A stretch of DNA of 64,000 nucleotides from Diogma glabrata (Eukaryota > Arthropoda > Insecta > Diptera > Cylindrotomidae): the NCBI GenBank assembly GCA_963693315.1, contig OY856188.1:98306915-98370914 (forward strand). Direction: 5' to 3'. The notes beneath the pieces are model-generated. The model saw nothing but the letters and a program-made list of their open reading frames with translations, had not been told where the DNA came from and did no database searches. Of the stretch, positions 60,812 to 64,000 are shown piece after piece. Every line of letters starts with the position of its first letter. Position 1 is the stretch's first letter. A program made the position numbers and the translations under genes.

Positions 60812-61815
60812 CTAGCAGGACCCGGCATGCTTTGCTACGCTTATAATTAAAGTTTGTGCACAGACATTTTGTTACGTAGTAGCAATGATTTCAAAAAGTG
60901 GTAATGAGAATTGATAGCGTAATTTTTAGTTTTTGTTTTTAAAAACATGAATGAAAAATAATCAGTACTTTAGCTCATCAGCTCGAATATATGAAAAATT
61001 GGCGATCAAATAAGTTTTCGAGTAAGCTATAAAAAAATTTGAATGACTTGTTGAATTAGTAGAGGTGTGTCATCACTCATTTCTATATAGAACATTATAC
61101 AGAACAAAAATAGATTCACAAATGTTCACAGTGCTCATGCATTGTATTTGTACCCGACACGAAACACACAAAAACTGTTCTAAAGAAGTTTTTCTGAGAG
61201 AAAATGCTGTCAAAATGGAAAATTCAAGTGAATAACAATAATTACTTTGATCTTAATCACTCACAAAATCTCTCAAAATTTTATGTTTTACAGCAAATAG
61301 CGTAAAAGTTTTGTTTATTTAACATCGGTCGCATATTGCCGCTATCTCATAAGAAAGAAAATTCGAGAAAACTCGTAAAGATAGCATTCAATTTACATTG
61401 TGTCATTTTTATTGTAACTTATTTATTTTAATATGGAACGAATTTCAAAATGTCGTTTCAATTCTATTTATTTATTCGAGTACTTGTGGGTACACTATAT
61501 TTCTTGTTTTTCCGTCTGGTGCGTACACGAATAAATCAGATGGTTTTCCTAACGCACTAGCCACATACAGTTGTTCATGTGCCAAATCTAGTCCACATAC
61601 TTGCAGTAACTGTCCGTGTGCTTTGTCGATGGTAATTGCAAAAGCGAGTTGCACTGGAAACTAAACGTTTGAATCTGTTGGGATCATTGAAATATGTGGC
61701 CTGTCTGTCGTGGCAACACGACATCTTCCTCTTCGAATTTTTCACTCAAAATTGTAGCTTCAATGATATTGTTCATCATTTTTTTCAACAAAGTTCAAAA
61801 ACTTTGTGCAATTTC
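60812..61815 (-). mobile_element. Helitron 3' part: helicase C-terminus to candidate CTAG end
   Basis: Minus-strand translation gives NNIIEATILSEKFEEEDVVL (about 61785-61727), TYFNDPNRFKR (about 61710-61680) and FPVQLAFAITIDKAHGQLLQ, then HEQLYVASALGKPSDLFVYA, PDGKTRNIVYPQVLE ending at TAA 61472. This is the Pif1-like Rep/helicase C-terminus of Helitrons, although TYFNDPNRFKR could also be part of the same helicase in another frame. About 650 bp further, GCATGCCGGGTCCTGCTAG followed by T (minus strand, ending at 60812) fits a Helitron 3' CTRR terminus inserted before T. The 5' part is missing; it stops where a repeat family A copy begins. A stop and frameshifts inactivate it. Confidence 0.78.
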
Positions 61816-62065
61816 AAAATATGTGACATATTTGGAATTACAAAGTGTGTCACAACAACACATAAAAACCTATAAACCTTTTAAGACCTAGGTTCTACAA
61901 CATAATGCTTTTTAAGACGTTAATGGACGCAATTTCTTTTTTTTTTATATTCTTCTTAAAGAATGGAAAACTTAATAATAAATCCTTTCACATAATAATG
62001 TACGACATAGGGCAATATTTCATGATAGGACGGAGGAAATAAAAACAATATACTTTTTTTCAAAT
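61816..62065 (-). repeat. Interspersed repeat family A, inverted copy
   Basis: On the minus strand: CATGAAATATTGCCCTATGT, GCGTCCATTAACGTCTTAAA, AACCTAGGTCTTAAAAGG, TATGTGTTGTTGTGACACAC and TTTGTAATTCC. It lies head-on to the plus-strand copy starting at 62225. Confidence 0.82.
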
Positions 62066-62224
62066 TTGCAGGAACAAAGCTAAAATTAGGTTCCTAATTA
62101 TCCTAGTGCTAGAAGCATAGACCAAGATCATGTAACGCATTGTTTACCTCAAGCCAGCATATATAATAGTTATATGGAAGCTTATTTGTTCGAGCAAGCA
62201 AAAAGTTCATTCTTTTAAAAAATA

Positions 62225-63018
62225 AAAAAATTACGTCCATCAACACCTTAGAAAGCATGTTGCTATGGGACCTTTTTCTTAAGAGGTTCTTATGTGTTGT
62301 TGTGACACACATTGTAATTCCTACTACTCAACACATTTTATTAAAAAAAAATAAGGCGTTATCGTCAAAGAATATTCCATAACTAAGACTAAGGGTACTA
62401 TCGCTGATTGAGAAAAGTACATCCGCCAGCACCCCTAAAATATCATTTACTCTTACTCACTTACTCTTACTCACTCTTACTACCATTGTCAGTAGTATAC
62501 GATCTCACGTTAACTGATTTGCCAATAGCAGGTACTAAAGTACGCGGCTTTGTCACATCCATAGATCCAACATTTTAAATTTGACATATGTTCCTGCGGG
62601 CGGGCAGATATTATAAATTCATTGGTATTGATGCATTGTAACTGTTTACAAATCACTATTGCAAACGTGTTGCCGGCTAAGGCCTACATTTTTAATTAGT
62701 TTGTTTATCATAATTGCTATCCATGTTTGATTATACATAAGCTATGCTTCTTTGTATAGTATTTGTGCGAATTCCATTTCGTAATTTTGAACTTTTAATC
62801 GATGTTATCAACTATCTTTCTTAGTTGAAGAAACGTGTATTACATACAATTGCAAGCCAATAACATATTTGGTGTAGATGATAAAATTTGTAACATCATT
62901 ATGTGTTTAATTCAAATACATATAGTTTTGATATACAAATGCAATTGTTTCAGATTATTCTTTCATTTTTTAATTTCATTAAATTATGTTCAACAAAAAA
63001 ATTGATCAAAGGAATCTA
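62225..63018 (+). repeat. Interspersed repeat family A, long copy
   Basis: The core (ACGTCCATCAACACCTTAGA, TATGTGTTGTTGTGACACAC) continues into about 670 bp that match 10310-10950. A small local expansion, ACTCACTTACTCTTACTC near 62455-62480, replaces the hairpin seen in the other long copy. Confidence 0.9.

Positions 63019-64000
<982 letters not shown>

Overview
The window looks like an AT-rich insect (at least arthropod) nuclear scaffold. It is almost entirely non-genic: long AT-rich stretches, (TA)n microsatellites, one 200-base N gap, and a dense set of mobile-element remains in both orientations. An R1-type LINE, Mag-like and other Ty3/gypsy elements, a Penelope-like element with a GIY-YIG domain, a Helitron helicase end and Tc1/mariner-type debris together fit an insect. 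No intact host gene is visible. One decayed host-derived fragment (UPF0415 family, 45.66-45.97 kb) and one possible 44-base first coding exon (14.35 kb) are the only host-gene traces I can support. I see no tRNA, rRNA or CRISPR.

Layout. 0-3.3 kb: Penelope-like RT/GIY-YIG remnant, gypsy RT remnant (both minus strand) and a foldback MITE. 3.3-18.9 kb: AT-rich DNA with a 43-bp palindrome, a decayed Tc1/mariner-type transposase, a 255-bp MITE and several copies of an unnamed interspersed repeat. 18.96-24.01 kb: a nearly intact Mag-like Ty3/gypsy element with identical 264-bp LTRs, a 5-bp target duplication, PBS, PPT and a gag-pol frame broken by a single stop in the RT active-site motif. It sits inside an older minus-strand gypsy element whose pol remnant continues to 26.76 kb. 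29.4-29.9 kb: foldback repeat with hammerhead-ribozyme-like sequence. 30.1-34.9 kb: minus-strand LINE split by a 3.4-kb TIR element that itself carries a repeat seen again at 43.4-44.75 kb. 34.9-35.9 kb: a transposase-like frame with one stop. 40.85-41.33 kb: MITE. 44.7-50.6 kb: repeat-rich block with a candidate LTR, the UPF0415 fragment, a second ribozyme-bearing foldback element with a 746-bp insertion, and four roughly 300-bp tandem units. 54.85-57.26 kb: decayed R1-like LINE. 57.7-63.0 kb: palindrome-bearing tandem duplication, gypsy gag-protease remnant, foldback MITE, Helitron 3' end and three more copies of the unnamed repeat.

The nesting gives relative ages. The Mag-like element is youngest (identical LTRs). 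The older gypsy, R1-like, LINE, Penelope and Helitron remains are all interrupted by stops and frameshifts. The most unusual observation is a set of four 76-nt sequences that satisfy the hammerhead ribozyme core, located in both arms of a foldback repeat family present at two loci about 17 kb apart.
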